Positions 13,914-23,597 of a stretch of DNA of 64,000 nucleotides are shown here, in pieces. Every line of letters starts with the position of its first letter. Positions within the stretch are counted from its first letter, which is position 1. This DNA is from CBFHWU01 sp965659665. GTDB taxonomy: Bacteria > Bacteroidota > Bacteroidia > Flavobacteriales > Flavobacteriaceae. The notes under the pieces were generated by a model that was given only the letters and a program-made list of their open reading frames with translations, had not been told where the DNA came from and searched no databases. The position numbers were made by a program, and so were the translations under genes. The stretch spans positions 41,740 through 105,739 of the forward strand of contig CBFHWU010000032.1 in assembly GCA_965659665.1 (NCBI GenBank), in the 5' to 3' direction.

Positions 13914-16466
13914 ATGGACGATAATTTTTCACCACGTGTCAAAGATGTGATTACTTACAGTAAAGAAGAAGCTTTACGGCTAGGTCATGATTTTATTGGT
14001 ACCGAACATTTGATGTTGGGACTTTTACGTGACGGTAGTGGAAAGGCTATTGATATTTTATCTGCGCTTGAAATAGACTTAGACTATTTACGCCGAAAAG
14101 TTGAGATTCTTAGCCCTGCAAACCCAAGTGTTGAACTTCATTCCAATCACAAAAAGAATTTACACTTAACTCGTCAAGCTGAACGCGCTTTGAAAACTAC
14201 TTTTCTGGAGGCCAAACTCTTTCAAAGTGAATCGATCAATACAGCTCATTTACTTTTGTGTATTTTGCGAAATGAAAACGACCCAACCACCAAACTCCTT
14301 CACAAACTACAAGTTGATTACGAAGCAGTGAAGGATCAGTTTAAGTTATTGTCAAGCGAACCTGATGACGATTATGTTAATCTTCCCACATCCGAAACTT
14401 TCCCTGAAGACAAGGATGATCAATCATCAAAACGTCAAAATCCGTTTGCCAACCCTACAGATTCAAAATCTACTACTAAATCCAATACCCCTGTTTTAGA
14501 TAACTTTGGTAGAGATTTGACCCGTCAAGCCCACGAAGGTAAACTAGATCCTGTCATAGGTCGTGAAAAAGAAATTGAACGTGTTTCTCAGGTGTTGAGT
14601 CGTAGAAAGAAAAACAACCCATTACTTATCGGAGAACCTGGTGTTGGAAAATCCGCTATAGCTGAAGGATTGGCTCTGCGCATCATCCAGAAAAAAGTAT
14701 CCCGGGTTCTGTACAATAAACGTGTTGTCACTTTAGATTTGGCTGGTTTAGTTGCAGGCACAAAATACCGTGGTCAGTTTGAAGAGCGCATGAAAGCTGT
14801 GATGAATGAATTAGAAAAAAACAGTAATATCATCCTATTTATTGATGAAATCCATACTATTGTTGGTGCTGGTGGAGCAACAGGAAGTTTAGATGCTTCA
14901 AACATGTTTAAACCCGCTCTAGCCCGTGGTGAAATTCAATGTATTGGAGCGACAACCTTAGACGAGTACCGTCAACATATAGAAAAAGATGGAGCATTAG
15001 AAAGGCGTTTTCAAAAAGTTGTTGTCGAACCAGCTTCTGTAGAAGAAACCATTGAAATATTAAAAAATATTAAAGATAAGTATGAAGCTCACCACAATGT
15101 AAACTATACTGATGAAGCCATAATATCTTGTGTTAAGCTTTCTAATCGATATATGACAGACCGATTTTTACCAGACAAAGCCATTGACGCCCTTGATGAA
15201 GCAGGTTCTAGAGTGCACATCACCAATATGGACGTTCCTGAAAATATTGTAACGCTTGAAAATAAACTTGAAGAGGTTAGAAAACTTAAAAATGTCGTTG
15301 TAAAAAAACAAAAATACGAAGAAGCCGCCAAATTAAGGGATGACGAAAAGCGTATCGAAAAAGAGTTATTACTTGCCCAAGAAGATTGGCAAGAAGAACA
15401 AAAACTCAACCGTGAAACCGTTACGGATGCACACATCGCTGAAGTAGTATCCATGATGACTGGAATTCCTGTTCAAAAGGTAGCACAAACAGAGGGCACT
15501 AAACTCACCAAACTCCCAGAACGTATCGAAAGTAAAGTCATCGGACAAAAAGAAGCTGTTTTAAAAGTTGTAAAATCCATACAGCGCAACAGAGCAGGTC
15601 TAAAAAATCCGAATAAACCTATTGGGTCATTTATTTTTTTAGGGCAAACAGGAGTTGGTAAGACACAACTCGCAAAAATATTAGCTCGTGAGCTTTTTGA
15701 TAATGATGATTCGCTTATTAGAATAGATATGAGTGAATACATGGAAAAATTTGCCATTTCTCGACTTATTGGAGCACCTCCAGGATATGTAGGATACGAA
15801 GAAGGGGGGCAACTTACCGAAAAAGTTCGTCGTAAGCCTTATGCAGTAATTTTACTAGACGAAATTGAAAAAGCACATCCTGATGTTTTTAATATGTTAT
15901 TACAAGTTCTTGATGATGGGTTTTTGACGGATTCATTAGGAAGAAAAGTAGATTTCCGAAATTCCATCATCATTATGACTTCTAATATTGGTGCACGACA
16001 AGTAAAAGATTTTGGCACAGGAGTTGGTTTTGGAACAGCTGCACAAAAATCACAAGAAGATTTACATATTAGAGGAGTTATTCAAAACGCTCTTAAAAAA
16101 ACCTTTTCGCCTGAATTCTTAAACCGAATTGATGACGTTGTTATTTTTAATGCGCTTGAAAAGAAAGATATTTCTACAATCATTGAAATCGAATTAGGAT
16201 CTTTAAAACTGCGGGTTGATGAACTTGGGTACAAATTAGACCTCAGCAAAAAAGCCATTGAATTCCTAACCGAAAAAGGATATGATAAACAATTTGGCGC
16301 TCGACCTCTTAGCCGTGCAATTCAAAAATATGTTGAAGATGTTTTGGCTGAAGAGATGATTAAATCTTCTATTTCTGAGGGGGATATGATCCGATTTGAT
16401 TGGGATAAAAAAAGTGAGCATCTCTCTTTAAACATTAGCCAAAAACAGGACCCTGCAGCCTCTTAA
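13914..16466 (+). CDS. clpC: ATP-dependent Clp protease ATP-binding subunit ClpC
   Basis: Starting at ATG 13914 (MDDNFSPRVKDV, the conserved N-terminus) the protein has 850 residues. A GTG at 13875 is rejected as start. It has an N-terminal Clp_N double repeat (about 1-145), AAA+ module 1 with Walker A GEPGVGKS and Walker B ILFIDEIH, a UVR-like middle (YEEAAKLRDDEKRIEKEL), AAA+ module 2 with GQTGVGKT, and a C-terminal D2-small domain. The hexamer unfolds substrates and feeds them to ClpP. clpP is not in the window. Confidence 0.95.
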   Translation: MDDNFSPRVKDVITYSKEEALRLGHDFIGTEHLMLGLLRDGSGKAIDILSALEIDLDYLRRKVEILSPANPSVELHSNHKKNLHLTRQAERALKTTFLEAKLFQSESINTAHLLLCILRNENDPTTKLLHKLQVDYEAVKDQFKLLSSEPDDDYVNLPTSETFPEDKDDQSSKRQNPFANPTDSKSTTKSNTPVLDNFGRDLTRQAHEGKLDPVIGREKEIERVSQVLSRRKKNNPLLIGEPGVGKSAIAEGLALRIIQKKVSRVLYNKRVVTLDLAGLVAGTKYRGQFEERMKAVMNELEKNSNIILFIDEIHTIVGAGGATGSLDASNMFKPALARGEIQCIGATTLDEYRQHIEKDGALERRFQKVVVEPASVEETIEILKNIKDKYEAHHNVNYTDEAIISCVKLSNRYMTDRFLPDKAIDALDEAGSRVHITNMDVPENIVTLENKLEEVRKLKNVVVKKQKYEEAAKLRDDEKRIEKELLLAQEDWQEEQKLNRETVTDAHIAEVVSMMTGIPVQKVAQTEGTKLTKLPERIESKVIGQKEAVLKVVKSIQRNRAGLKNPNKPIGSFIFLGQTGVGKTQLAKILARELFDNDDSLIRIDMSEYMEKFAISRLIGAPPGYVGYEEGGQLTEKVRRKPYAVILLDEIEKAHPDVFNMLLQVLDDGFLTDSLGRKVDFRNSIIIMTSNIGARQVKDFGTGVGFGTAAQKSQEDLHIRGVIQNALKKTFSPEFLNRIDDVVIFNALEKKDISTIIEIELGSLKLRVDELGYKLDLSKKAIEFLTEKGYDKQFGARPLSRAIQKYVEDVLAEEMIKSSISEGDMIRFDWDKKSEHLSLNISQKQDPAAS

Positions 16467-16537
16467 AATCTTCAACTATAAGTTTAAAAATAACGACAAC
16501 TCCATACATTCTTTCTACTTACTCTACCTATATAATG

Positions 16538-17407
16538 TTAGAATTCCGTCGCTTTAAGACTCATGTCTATCGTTTTTGCGGAATGAGTTAAAGAACCCAC
16601 CGAGATATAGTCAACTCCAGTTTCAGCTACTTCTTTGACTGTGTTTAGATTCAGATTTCCTGAGGCTTCTGTAAGTATTTGCTTATCAATTAAAGCCACC
16701 GCATGTTTTAGCATATCAATAGGCATATTATCAAGTAGAATTCTAGAAACACCCCCCGAACATAAACAGGCCTGAACCTCCTCAAGATTTCTTGTTTCTA
16801 CAATAATCGGTAGCTCTAAACGGTGATGGGATAAATATGATTTTGTTTTATAAATGGCTTCTTTTACTCCTCCACTAAAGTCAATATGATTATCCTTTAA
16901 CATAATCATGTCGTAAAGTCCCATGCGGTGGTTTACACCTCCCCCTAATCGGACAGCCCACTTTTCAGCTAATCGAAAGTTAGGCGTTGTTTTTCTGGTA
17001 TCTAATAGTTTACATGAGGTGTGTTTAATGAGTTCTACATATTGACTGGTAAGGGTAGCAATACCGCTCATTCGCTGCATACAATTAAGGGCCAATCGTT
17101 CAGTCGCCAAAATAGAAATACTAGAGCCCTCAATCGTGTAGATAACCTCTCCCTTCTGAACAACATCCCCATCTTTTTTATAAAAATTTATGTCTAATTG
17201 TGGATCATATGTTTTGAAAATATGCGAGGCAAGTTGTACTCCTGCCACTATTCCAGATTGTTTCATTTCCAATTGAGCCTTTCCTGTAAGATCAGTATTC
17301 AAACAAGCCAAACTACTGTGGTCAGCACTACCAATATCTTCTTTTAAAGCCGAATCAATTAAACATTCAAATGCATGTTGATGTTCCTTATAAAATAAAT
17401 CAGACAT
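16538..17407 (-). CDS. nadC: Nicotinate-nucleotide pyrophosphorylase (carboxylating), NadC
   Basis: A 289-residue QPRTase. Conserved segments are RKTTPNFRLAEKWAVRLGGG, with basic residues binding quinolinate and PRPP, HRMGLYDMIMLKDNH, and the C-terminal VDYISVGSLTHSA. It converts quinolinate and PRPP to nicotinate mononucleotide with CO2 release. It is the last gene of nadA-nadB-nadC; its start overlaps the nadB stop by 8 bases, so it is translationally coupled. Confidence 0.95.
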   Translation of the reverse strand: MSDLFYKEHQHAFECLIDSALKEDIGSADHSSLACLNTDLTGKAQLEMKQSGIVAGVQLASHIFKTYDPQLDINFYKKDGDVVQKGEVIYTIEGSSISILATERLALNCMQRMSGIATLTSQYVELIKHTSCKLLDTRKTTPNFRLAEKWAVRLGGGVNHRMGLYDMIMLKDNHIDFSGGVKEAIYKTKSYLSHHRLELPIIVETRNLEEVQACLCSGGVSRILLDNMPIDMLKHAVALIDKQILTEASGNLNLNTVKEVAETGVDYISVGSLTHSAKTIDMSLKATEF

Positions 17408-18956
17408 AATCTTTATTAAAAAAAACCCCTTTATTTTCGGGGTATTCTTGTGATTGTTTTACAATTAAATATGCTACACTGACCAAGTTTCGCAAACTTG
17501 CCAATTGTGGAGTTAATTTATTATTTTGGTAAAGTATTTGAGTTCTTTCAAATAAATGTTGCAAATTTAGTTCTGCCTTTGACAAACCGGCGTTTGAATT
17601 TAAAATTCCCACATAACGGCTCATCAATATTTGTAATTCACTTTTAATTTTAAAAACATCAGGATCATCTTCTTCCATTGCAACTTTGAGGCCCTTCCAT
17701 TTGGGGATTTGATCAAAAAAATCATCCGATATATTTAATGAATTAAGGCTTTTGATGGATGATTGAGCTGCTCGTTGAGCAAAAACTAAAGCTTCTAGTA
17801 AAGAGTTTGAGGCCAGTCTGTTTGCTCCGTGCAATCCCGTATGACTACATTCGCCTATTGCATACAGCCCACTTAAAGAGGTCTGGGCATAATGATCCAC
17901 TTCTATTCCTCCACAAAAATAATGGGCCGCAGGAACCACTGGTATGGGTTCTTTTAAGGGTTGAATTCCCACTGATCGACATGTGGTTAAAATAGTAGGA
18001 AATAGTTGTTTAAATTTTGAAGGATCGATGGAGCTGCAATCTAATAAAACGAATTGATCATTATTTTTTTTCATTTCATTGACAATAGCTCTGGCAACAA
18101 TATCACGCGAAGCCAAATCTTCCCGTTCATCGTATGATGACATAAAGGCTTTGCCTGATAAAGTTCGAAGGACTGCACCTTGTCCACGAACAGCTTCCGT
18201 TATTAAAAATGTATTTCCCTTTATTTTTGGGTATAATGCGGTTGGATGAAATTGAACAAACTGAAGATGTTTGATTTTTACTTTTGCTCGATAAGCTGCT
18301 CCTAAACCATCTCCAGTAGCAGCTTCTGGATTGGTTGTATGGGCATAAACTTGGCCTGCTCCGCCGGTTGAAAGTACAGTAATACGAGCTACAATATGAA
18401 TAATTTCCTTATCAATTTTAGATATAACATAGGCTCCATAACATCGTTGATAATGCTTACTTCCTAAATGATGATCCGTTATAAGATCCACCAAAATATG
18501 ATTCTCTAAAAAATAAATATTTTTAAATGATTTTGCTTTATGAATTAAAGCTTCTTGAATTTGAAGTCCTGATTGATCTTTGTAGTGTACAATCCGTTCG
18601 GCCGAATGACCTCCTTCTCTGCCTAAATGAAGGATTTTATCTTTGGTATCAAAACGGGTTCCCCACGCTATTAAATCTTTAAGTCGCTCTGGTCCTTCCT
18701 TAACCACAAAATCAACAACTTGCTCATCACAAATATAATCCCCTGCCTTTTGAGTATCTTGAACATGCTTATCAAAAGAATCTTTTATAAAATTAGAAAC
18801 CACCGCTATTCCACCTTGTGCATAGCGAGTGTTGGTTTCCATCAAATCACGTTTAGAAATGATGACAATTTTAATTTGTTCTGATTGGGAAGCTAACTGA
18901 ATAGCATAGGACAATCCAGCGATCCCAGAACCGATAATCAGTACATCTGTGTTCAT
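17400..18956 (-). CDS. nadB: L-aspartate oxidase NadB
   Basis: A 518-residue flavoprotein. It has the FAD-binding Rossmann motif GSGIAGLSYA (8-17), succinate-dehydrogenase-type segments RYAQGGIAVV and the active-site region FHPTALYP, and a helical C-terminal domain. It oxidises L-aspartate to iminoaspartate, which NadA condenses with dihydroxyacetone phosphate. It lies 3 bases after nadA and overlaps nadC by 8 bases. Confidence 0.95.
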   Translation of the reverse strand: MNTDVLIIGSGIAGLSYAIQLASQSEQIKIVIISKRDLMETNTRYAQGGIAVVSNFIKDSFDKHVQDTQKAGDYICDEQVVDFVVKEGPERLKDLIAWGTRFDTKDKILHLGREGGHSAERIVHYKDQSGLQIQEALIHKAKSFKNIYFLENHILVDLITDHHLGSKHYQRCYGAYVISKIDKEIIHIVARITVLSTGGAGQVYAHTTNPEAATGDGLGAAYRAKVKIKHLQFVQFHPTALYPKIKGNTFLITEAVRGQGAVLRTLSGKAFMSSYDEREDLASRDIVARAIVNEMKKNNDQFVLLDCSSIDPSKFKQLFPTILTTCRSVGIQPLKEPIPVVPAAHYFCGGIEVDHYAQTSLSGLYAIGECSHTGLHGANRLASNSLLEALVFAQRAAQSSIKSLNSLNISDDFFDQIPKWKGLKVAMEEDDPDVFKIKSELQILMSRYVGILNSNAGLSKAELNLQHLFERTQILYQNNKLTPQLASLRNLVSVAYLIVKQSQEYPENKGVFFNKDYV

Positions 18957-18959
18957 TAA

Positions 18960-19955
18960 TTAGCTCAAGTTTAACATCTTTTCAATAGGACGTTTAGCCG
19001 ATTGTATAAGCTCTTCGCTAATCGTAATTTCTGGTAACTCGTAAGCCAAACACAAATACAGTTTTTCCATGGTATTTAACTTCATATAGGCACATTCGCT
19101 GCAAGCACAAGTATCATCCTCCACAGGAGCGGGAATAAAGGTTTTGTGTGGTGCTCTCTTTTGCATTTCGTGTAAGATACCTGCCTCAGTTGCAACAATA
19201 AAACTTTCCGCCTGATCTTGCTGAACAAAGTTTAATAAACCCGATGTGCTTCCAACATAATGGGCAAAATCTAAAACTTCGGACTCACTTTCAGGATGCG
19301 CGATAAACTTAGCTTTTGGATGATCATTCGCTAACTTTAAAATCTTATTAAATGAAAAAGCTTCGTGTACGATGCAGGAACCCTCCCAAAGAATCATATT
19401 TCGACCTGTCTGTTTAATGAGATATTTTCCAAGGTTTTTATCTGGTGCAAAAATGATAGGACGTTTTTTATCAATAGACTCAATAATTTTGACCGCATTA
19501 CTTGAAGTACAAACGATATCACTCATGGCTTTTATTTCGGCAGAGCAATTAATGTAAGTGACAACAACAGCCTCAGGGTATTGGTTAATAAACTTTTTAA
19601 ATTCATTTGGAGGGCAGGAATCTGCAAGCGAACAACCTGCTTTTAAATCAGGTAAAAGTACTTTTTTTGTTGGATTAATTATTTTTGCTGTTTCGGCCAT
19701 AAAATGAACACCTGCAAAAACAATAATATCTGCCTCAACATGTTCGGCGGACTTAGCCAAATACAAACTATCTCCTAAAAAATCAGCGATATCTTGGATG
19801 TTATTTTCCTGATAGTAATGGGCGAGTAAAACAGCATTTTTTTGTTTTTTTAACTCAATAATGGATTTTTTCAAATCAAGTCCAGAAGGTAATTCAACAT
19901 CCAAATAACCTAAATTTTGAAGCTTTGAAAGGCTTGTCTGAGGAGCAATTAACAT
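18960..19955 (-). CDS. nadA: Quinolinate synthase NadA
   Basis: A 331-residue enzyme. Three pseudo-symmetric domains start with VLLAHYYQENNIQDIADFLG. Cysteines suitable for the 4Fe-4S cluster occur in KAGCSLADSC, LWEGSCIVHE and DDTCACSECAYM near the C-terminus. It condenses iminoaspartate with dihydroxyacetone phosphate to quinolinate in the cytoplasm. First gene of the NAD operon. No NAD-responsive operator or TAnnTTTG element was recognised in the 269-base gap upstream. Confidence 0.95.
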   Translation of the reverse strand: MLIAPQTSLSKLQNLGYLDVELPSGLDLKKSIIELKKQKNAVLLAHYYQENNIQDIADFLGDSLYLAKSAEHVEADIIVFAGVHFMAETAKIINPTKKVLLPDLKAGCSLADSCPPNEFKKFINQYPEAVVVTYINCSAEIKAMSDIVCTSSNAVKIIESIDKKRPIIFAPDKNLGKYLIKQTGRNMILWEGSCIVHEAFSFNKILKLANDHPKAKFIAHPESESEVLDFAHYVGSTSGLLNFVQQDQAESFIVATEAGILHEMQKRAPHKTFIPAPVEDDTCACSECAYMKLNTMEKLYLCLAYELPEITISEELIQSAKRPIEKMLNLS

Positions 19956-20163
19956 AACATTATTTTTATCAAATTTCGTAAATTTTAAATTAATACCTCT
20001 TAAACACTATATATTTAATTTGTTAGAAGATTAAATACTACAAATTATTTATTTTGGATTGATAAATAAAGTAATCAAAAAGTATTTTTTTTTAAATAAT
20101 AATACCAATTTATTAAAAATATGGGAATTTAATTATATAAATCGTAAAATACATTTAGAATTA

Positions 20164-20192
20164 TTGAAGTCGATATAATTGTGATATTTTTG
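20164..20192 (+). promoter_or_regulatory. Sigma-A promoter of the thr operon
   Basis: TTG (20164-20166), 18 bases, TATTTTTG (20185-20192). Transcription would begin near 20198, leaving a leader of about 27 bases before thrA. That is too short for a leader-peptide attenuator or riboswitch. Confidence 0.65.
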
Positions 20193-20224
20193 GTTTTTAT
20201 TTTAGCACACACTAAAAACGCATC

Positions 20225-22666
20225 ATGATCGTATCTAAATTTGGTGGAACTTCAGTAGCCGATGCCCAATGTATCAACAAGGTTCTAGACATTATTAATT
20301 CTAAAAACACTTCACAAGTTGTTGTTGTTTCTGCATTGGGAGGCATCACCGATCAGATTATAAAATCTGCCAAAATGGCTGTCGATGGATTTTCCACTTA
20401 TACGGATGCTATAAAATTAATCGAAAAGCGCCATTTTGATGCTATAAATACCCTCATCCCTTTTCAGTCAAGAAGCAGTGTATTAAGTCAATTAAAACAA
20501 CAGATTAATGTTTTAGAAACTTTACATGAGGGAGTTTTTTTACTTCGTGAGCTTTCTCCAAAAACTCTTGATGCTATGATTAGTTTTGGAGAAACGCTGT
20601 CCTATTATATCATTGCTCAAGCTGCCATAGCCAGAGGCTATGATGTCGTAGGAAAAAATGCACGTGATTTAATTATTACTCACCAAGTAAATGGCAGAAA
20701 CAATGTTGATTATTTGACCACAAACGCTAACATTCAACACTATTTTAATTCCTCAAAACATTCTATCACTATTTTACCTGGTTTTGTTTCCCAAAATTTA
20801 GAGGGAAACCCCACAACATTGGGTCGGGGTGGCTCTGATCTTACTGCAGCAATAATTGCATGTGCACTTGAAGTCGAACGACTCGAAATATGGACCGATG
20901 TGAGCGGAATGTTTACCGCTAATCCAAAATTAGTTAAACAGGCTAAAGCTATACAAGCTTTAACCTACCAGGAAGCGATGGAACTTTCTCACTTTGGAGC
21001 CAAAGTAATTTATCCTCCTACATTACAACCTGTAACAAAGAAAAATATTCCTGTTTTGATTAAAAATACATTTGAGGTTAATGCTGACGGCACCCTTATT
21101 TCAAATGTTAGTCACCAAAACAATGGAGTGGTAAGGGGAATAAGCCATATTCATAATATAGCATTACTCACCTTTGAAGGAAGTGGAATGATTGGAGTTC
21201 CTGGGTATTCTCAAAAACTTTTATCTGTTTTAGCACAAAACAACATTAATGTGGTGATGATTACTCAAGCATCATCTGAGCATTCGATATGTATCGGAAT
21301 TGATCAAACACATGCTTCTCACAGTAAAAAAATAATCGATGAAGCCTTTAACTTTGAAATTGAAGCAAACAAAATAAATCCTGTGATTGTTGAGGATCAG
21401 CTTTCAATTGTTGCCCTTGTCGGCGAACAAATGAAAAACTACCAAGGAATCAGCGGAAAAATGTTTAGCGCATTAGGTAAAAATAACGTCAATGTCAAAG
21501 CGATTGCTCAGGGGGCTTCAGAAAAAAATATTACGGCTGTAATTGACTCAAGCGATATCAAAAAAGCACTCAATATTCTTCACGAAGCTTTTTTTGAAAA
21601 ACAAGTAAAGCTGCTCAATTTGTTTGTTACAGGAGTTGGTAATGTTGGGAGTAAACTTCTTGAACAGATTGAAGCCCAAAGATCATATCTCAACGAACAT
21701 TTAAAACTCAACATACGCGTGGTCGGAATGGCTAATTCAAGAAAAATGTACGCTAATGATCAAGGGATTGATCTTACTTCATGGAAAGAAACCTTAGAGA
21801 GAGGAGAAGATTCAAACAAAATGGATTTTTTTAAAAAAGCAAAAAGTTTTAACCTGCGGAACTCTATTTTTGTGGACAACACAGCCAGCGAGGACATTGC
21901 CGCTGTTTATTCGAACTACCTTGAAAACAGTATGGGAGTTGTTACTTGCAATAAAATTGCAGCAGCCGATGCCTTGGCACATTATAAAAACCTAAAAAAA
22001 CTCTCTCGAAACTTCAATGCTCCTTATTTATTTGAAACTAATGTAGGTGCAGGGTTGCCCATCATTGATACCTTAAATAATTTAGTGGCTTCAGGCGATA
22101 AAATTCACACCATACAAGCAGTGCTTTCTGGTAGTTTAAATTTTGTTTTTAATCATTTTAGTGATCAAATATCTTTTCGAAAAGTTGTCGAAATGGCGAT
22201 GAATGAAGGGTATACAGAACCAGATCCAAAAATTGATCTCAGTGGAGTTGATGTTGCTCGAAAAATACTAATTTTAGCTCGTGAGAGCGGATATTCACTT
22301 GAATTAGATGATATTCAAAATAATGCCTTTTTACCTTCGGATTGTTTAAACACCAAAAACAATGAGGACTTTTTAGCTTCTTTGGATAAATACAGTGCTC
22401 ATTTTGAAGCGATGTACAATAAGGCTAGTGCAAATAATTGTCGTTTGAAATATGTAGCTGAATTTAGGGAAGGAAAAGCGCAAGTAGGGATCAAAGAAAT
22501 TCCCAAAGGACATGACTTTTATAATTTGGAAGGCAGTGATAATATTGTTTTATTTTATACGGATCGTTATGCCTCTCACCCCTTGATGGTAAAAGGAGCA
22601 GGAGCAGGAGCAGACGTAACAGCCTCTGGAATATTTGCTGACATCATACGAATTGGAAAACGATAA
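20225..22666 (+). CDS. thrA: Bifunctional aspartokinase / homoserine dehydrogenase ThrA
   Basis: An 813-residue fusion. The N-terminal aspartokinase opens with VSKFGGTSVADA (3-14) and has the FGETLSYYI segment. Two ACT-type regulatory regions lie at about 310-460, where threonine feedback would act. The homoserine dehydrogenase has the NAD(P)-binding motif TGVGNVGSKLLEQI (about 466-479) and the catalytic region GSLNFVFNHF to EPDPKIDLSGVDVARK. It performs the first and third steps from aspartate to threonine/methionine. First gene of thrABC. Confidence 0.95.
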   Translation: MIVSKFGGTSVADAQCINKVLDIINSKNTSQVVVVSALGGITDQIIKSAKMAVDGFSTYTDAIKLIEKRHFDAINTLIPFQSRSSVLSQLKQQINVLETLHEGVFLLRELSPKTLDAMISFGETLSYYIIAQAAIARGYDVVGKNARDLIITHQVNGRNNVDYLTTNANIQHYFNSSKHSITILPGFVSQNLEGNPTTLGRGGSDLTAAIIACALEVERLEIWTDVSGMFTANPKLVKQAKAIQALTYQEAMELSHFGAKVIYPPTLQPVTKKNIPVLIKNTFEVNADGTLISNVSHQNNGVVRGISHIHNIALLTFEGSGMIGVPGYSQKLLSVLAQNNINVVMITQASSEHSICIGIDQTHASHSKKIIDEAFNFEIEANKINPVIVEDQLSIVALVGEQMKNYQGISGKMFSALGKNNVNVKAIAQGASEKNITAVIDSSDIKKALNILHEAFFEKQVKLLNLFVTGVGNVGSKLLEQIEAQRSYLNEHLKLNIRVVGMANSRKMYANDQGIDLTSWKETLERGEDSNKMDFFKKAKSFNLRNSIFVDNTASEDIAAVYSNYLENSMGVVTCNKIAAADALAHYKNLKKLSRNFNAPYLFETNVGAGLPIIDTLNNLVASGDKIHTIQAVLSGSLNFVFNHFSDQISFRKVVEMAMNEGYTEPDPKIDLSGVDVARKILILARESGYSLELDDIQNNAFLPSDCLNTKNNEDFLASLDKYSAHFEAMYNKASANNCRLKYVAEFREGKAQVGIKEIPKGHDFYNLEGSDNIVLFYTDRYASHPLMVKGAGAGADVTASGIFADIIRIGKR

Positions 22667-22667
22667 C

Positions 22668-23591
22668 ATGAACGAGGTTAAATTATTTGCTCCTGCTAGT
22701 GTAGCCAATATTTCGTGTGGATTCGATGTGTTGGGATTGTGCTTAGATAATGTTGGAGACTTAATGACCATTCGTAAATCGGATGTTCCAGGGATAAAAA
22801 TTACCAAAATAATCGGTCAGGAAATCCCCTTAGAAACTGAAAAAAATGTGGCAGGAGTAGCGGGCCTTGCTCTTCTAAAAGCATACGAAAAACCTGTTGG
22901 TTTTGACATCGAAATTGATAAACGAATTAAGGCAGGAAGTGGAATTGGAAGCTCAGCAGCAAGTGCAGCTGGTGCGGTGGCTGGAATTAATTACTTGCTT
23001 GGCGAACCGTTTAGCAAACACGAACTCATCTCGTTTGCAATGAAAGGCGAAAAACTTGCTTGTGGTTCAGAACATGCCGATAATGTAGCACCCGTGCTTC
23101 TTGGAGGATTTACGCTTGTTCGAACATGTGATCCCTTAGATGTTATTAAACTTAATAACCCACTAGAACTCGTTGCCACAGTCATTCATCCCATGATTGA
23201 AGTTAAAACCGCCGATTCGCGTGCAGTATTACAGAATAAAGTTTCTCTAAAAAAAGCCATCACGCAATGGGCCAATGTAGGCGCACTTGTAAGTGGACTT
23301 TATGAGGAAGATTATGATTTAATCAGCAGATCTTTGGTGGATGTAGTGGTTGAACCTTCTCGAAAAATGCTAATTCCAAGTTTTGATATTCTCAAAAAAA
23401 GAGCTAAAAGTGTTGGTGCTTTAGGAAGTGGTATTTCAGGGTCAGGACCTTCTGTTTTTGCACTATCCAAAGGGATGGAAATAGCCCATGAAGTAGGTAA
23501 AATAATGGGCGATCATTATGCTGAACTTGCCATTCCTTATGACATTCATATCTCTCCAATAAATCCAACAGGAATTAAATACATAACCTAA
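22668..23591 (+). CDS. thrB: Homoserine kinase ThrB
   Basis: A 307-residue GHMP kinase from ATG 22668, one base after the thrA stop. An alternative upstream start at 22635, inside thrA, is rejected because family homology begins at VKLFAPASVANISCGFDVLG. The ATP-binding GHMP motif is GSGIGSSAASAAGAVAG, and the C-terminal glycine loop is GALGSGISGSGPSVFAL. It phosphorylates homoserine for ThrC. The short gap indicates translational coupling. Confidence 0.95.
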   Translation: MNEVKLFAPASVANISCGFDVLGLCLDNVGDLMTIRKSDVPGIKITKIIGQEIPLETEKNVAGVAGLALLKAYEKPVGFDIEIDKRIKAGSGIGSSAASAAGAVAGINYLLGEPFSKHELISFAMKGEKLACGSEHADNVAPVLLGGFTLVRTCDPLDVIKLNNPLELVATVIHPMIEVKTADSRAVLQNKVSLKKAITQWANVGALVSGLYEEDYDLISRSLVDVVVEPSRKMLIPSFDILKKRAKSVGALGSGISGSGPSVFALSKGMEIAHEVGKIMGDHYAELAIPYDIHISPINPTGIKYIT

Positions 23592-23597
23592 ATCAAC

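Noticed and set aside
20164..20224. Thr attenuator/leader peptide
   Set aside because: The predicted leader is about 27 bases with no Thr/Ile-rich ORF.
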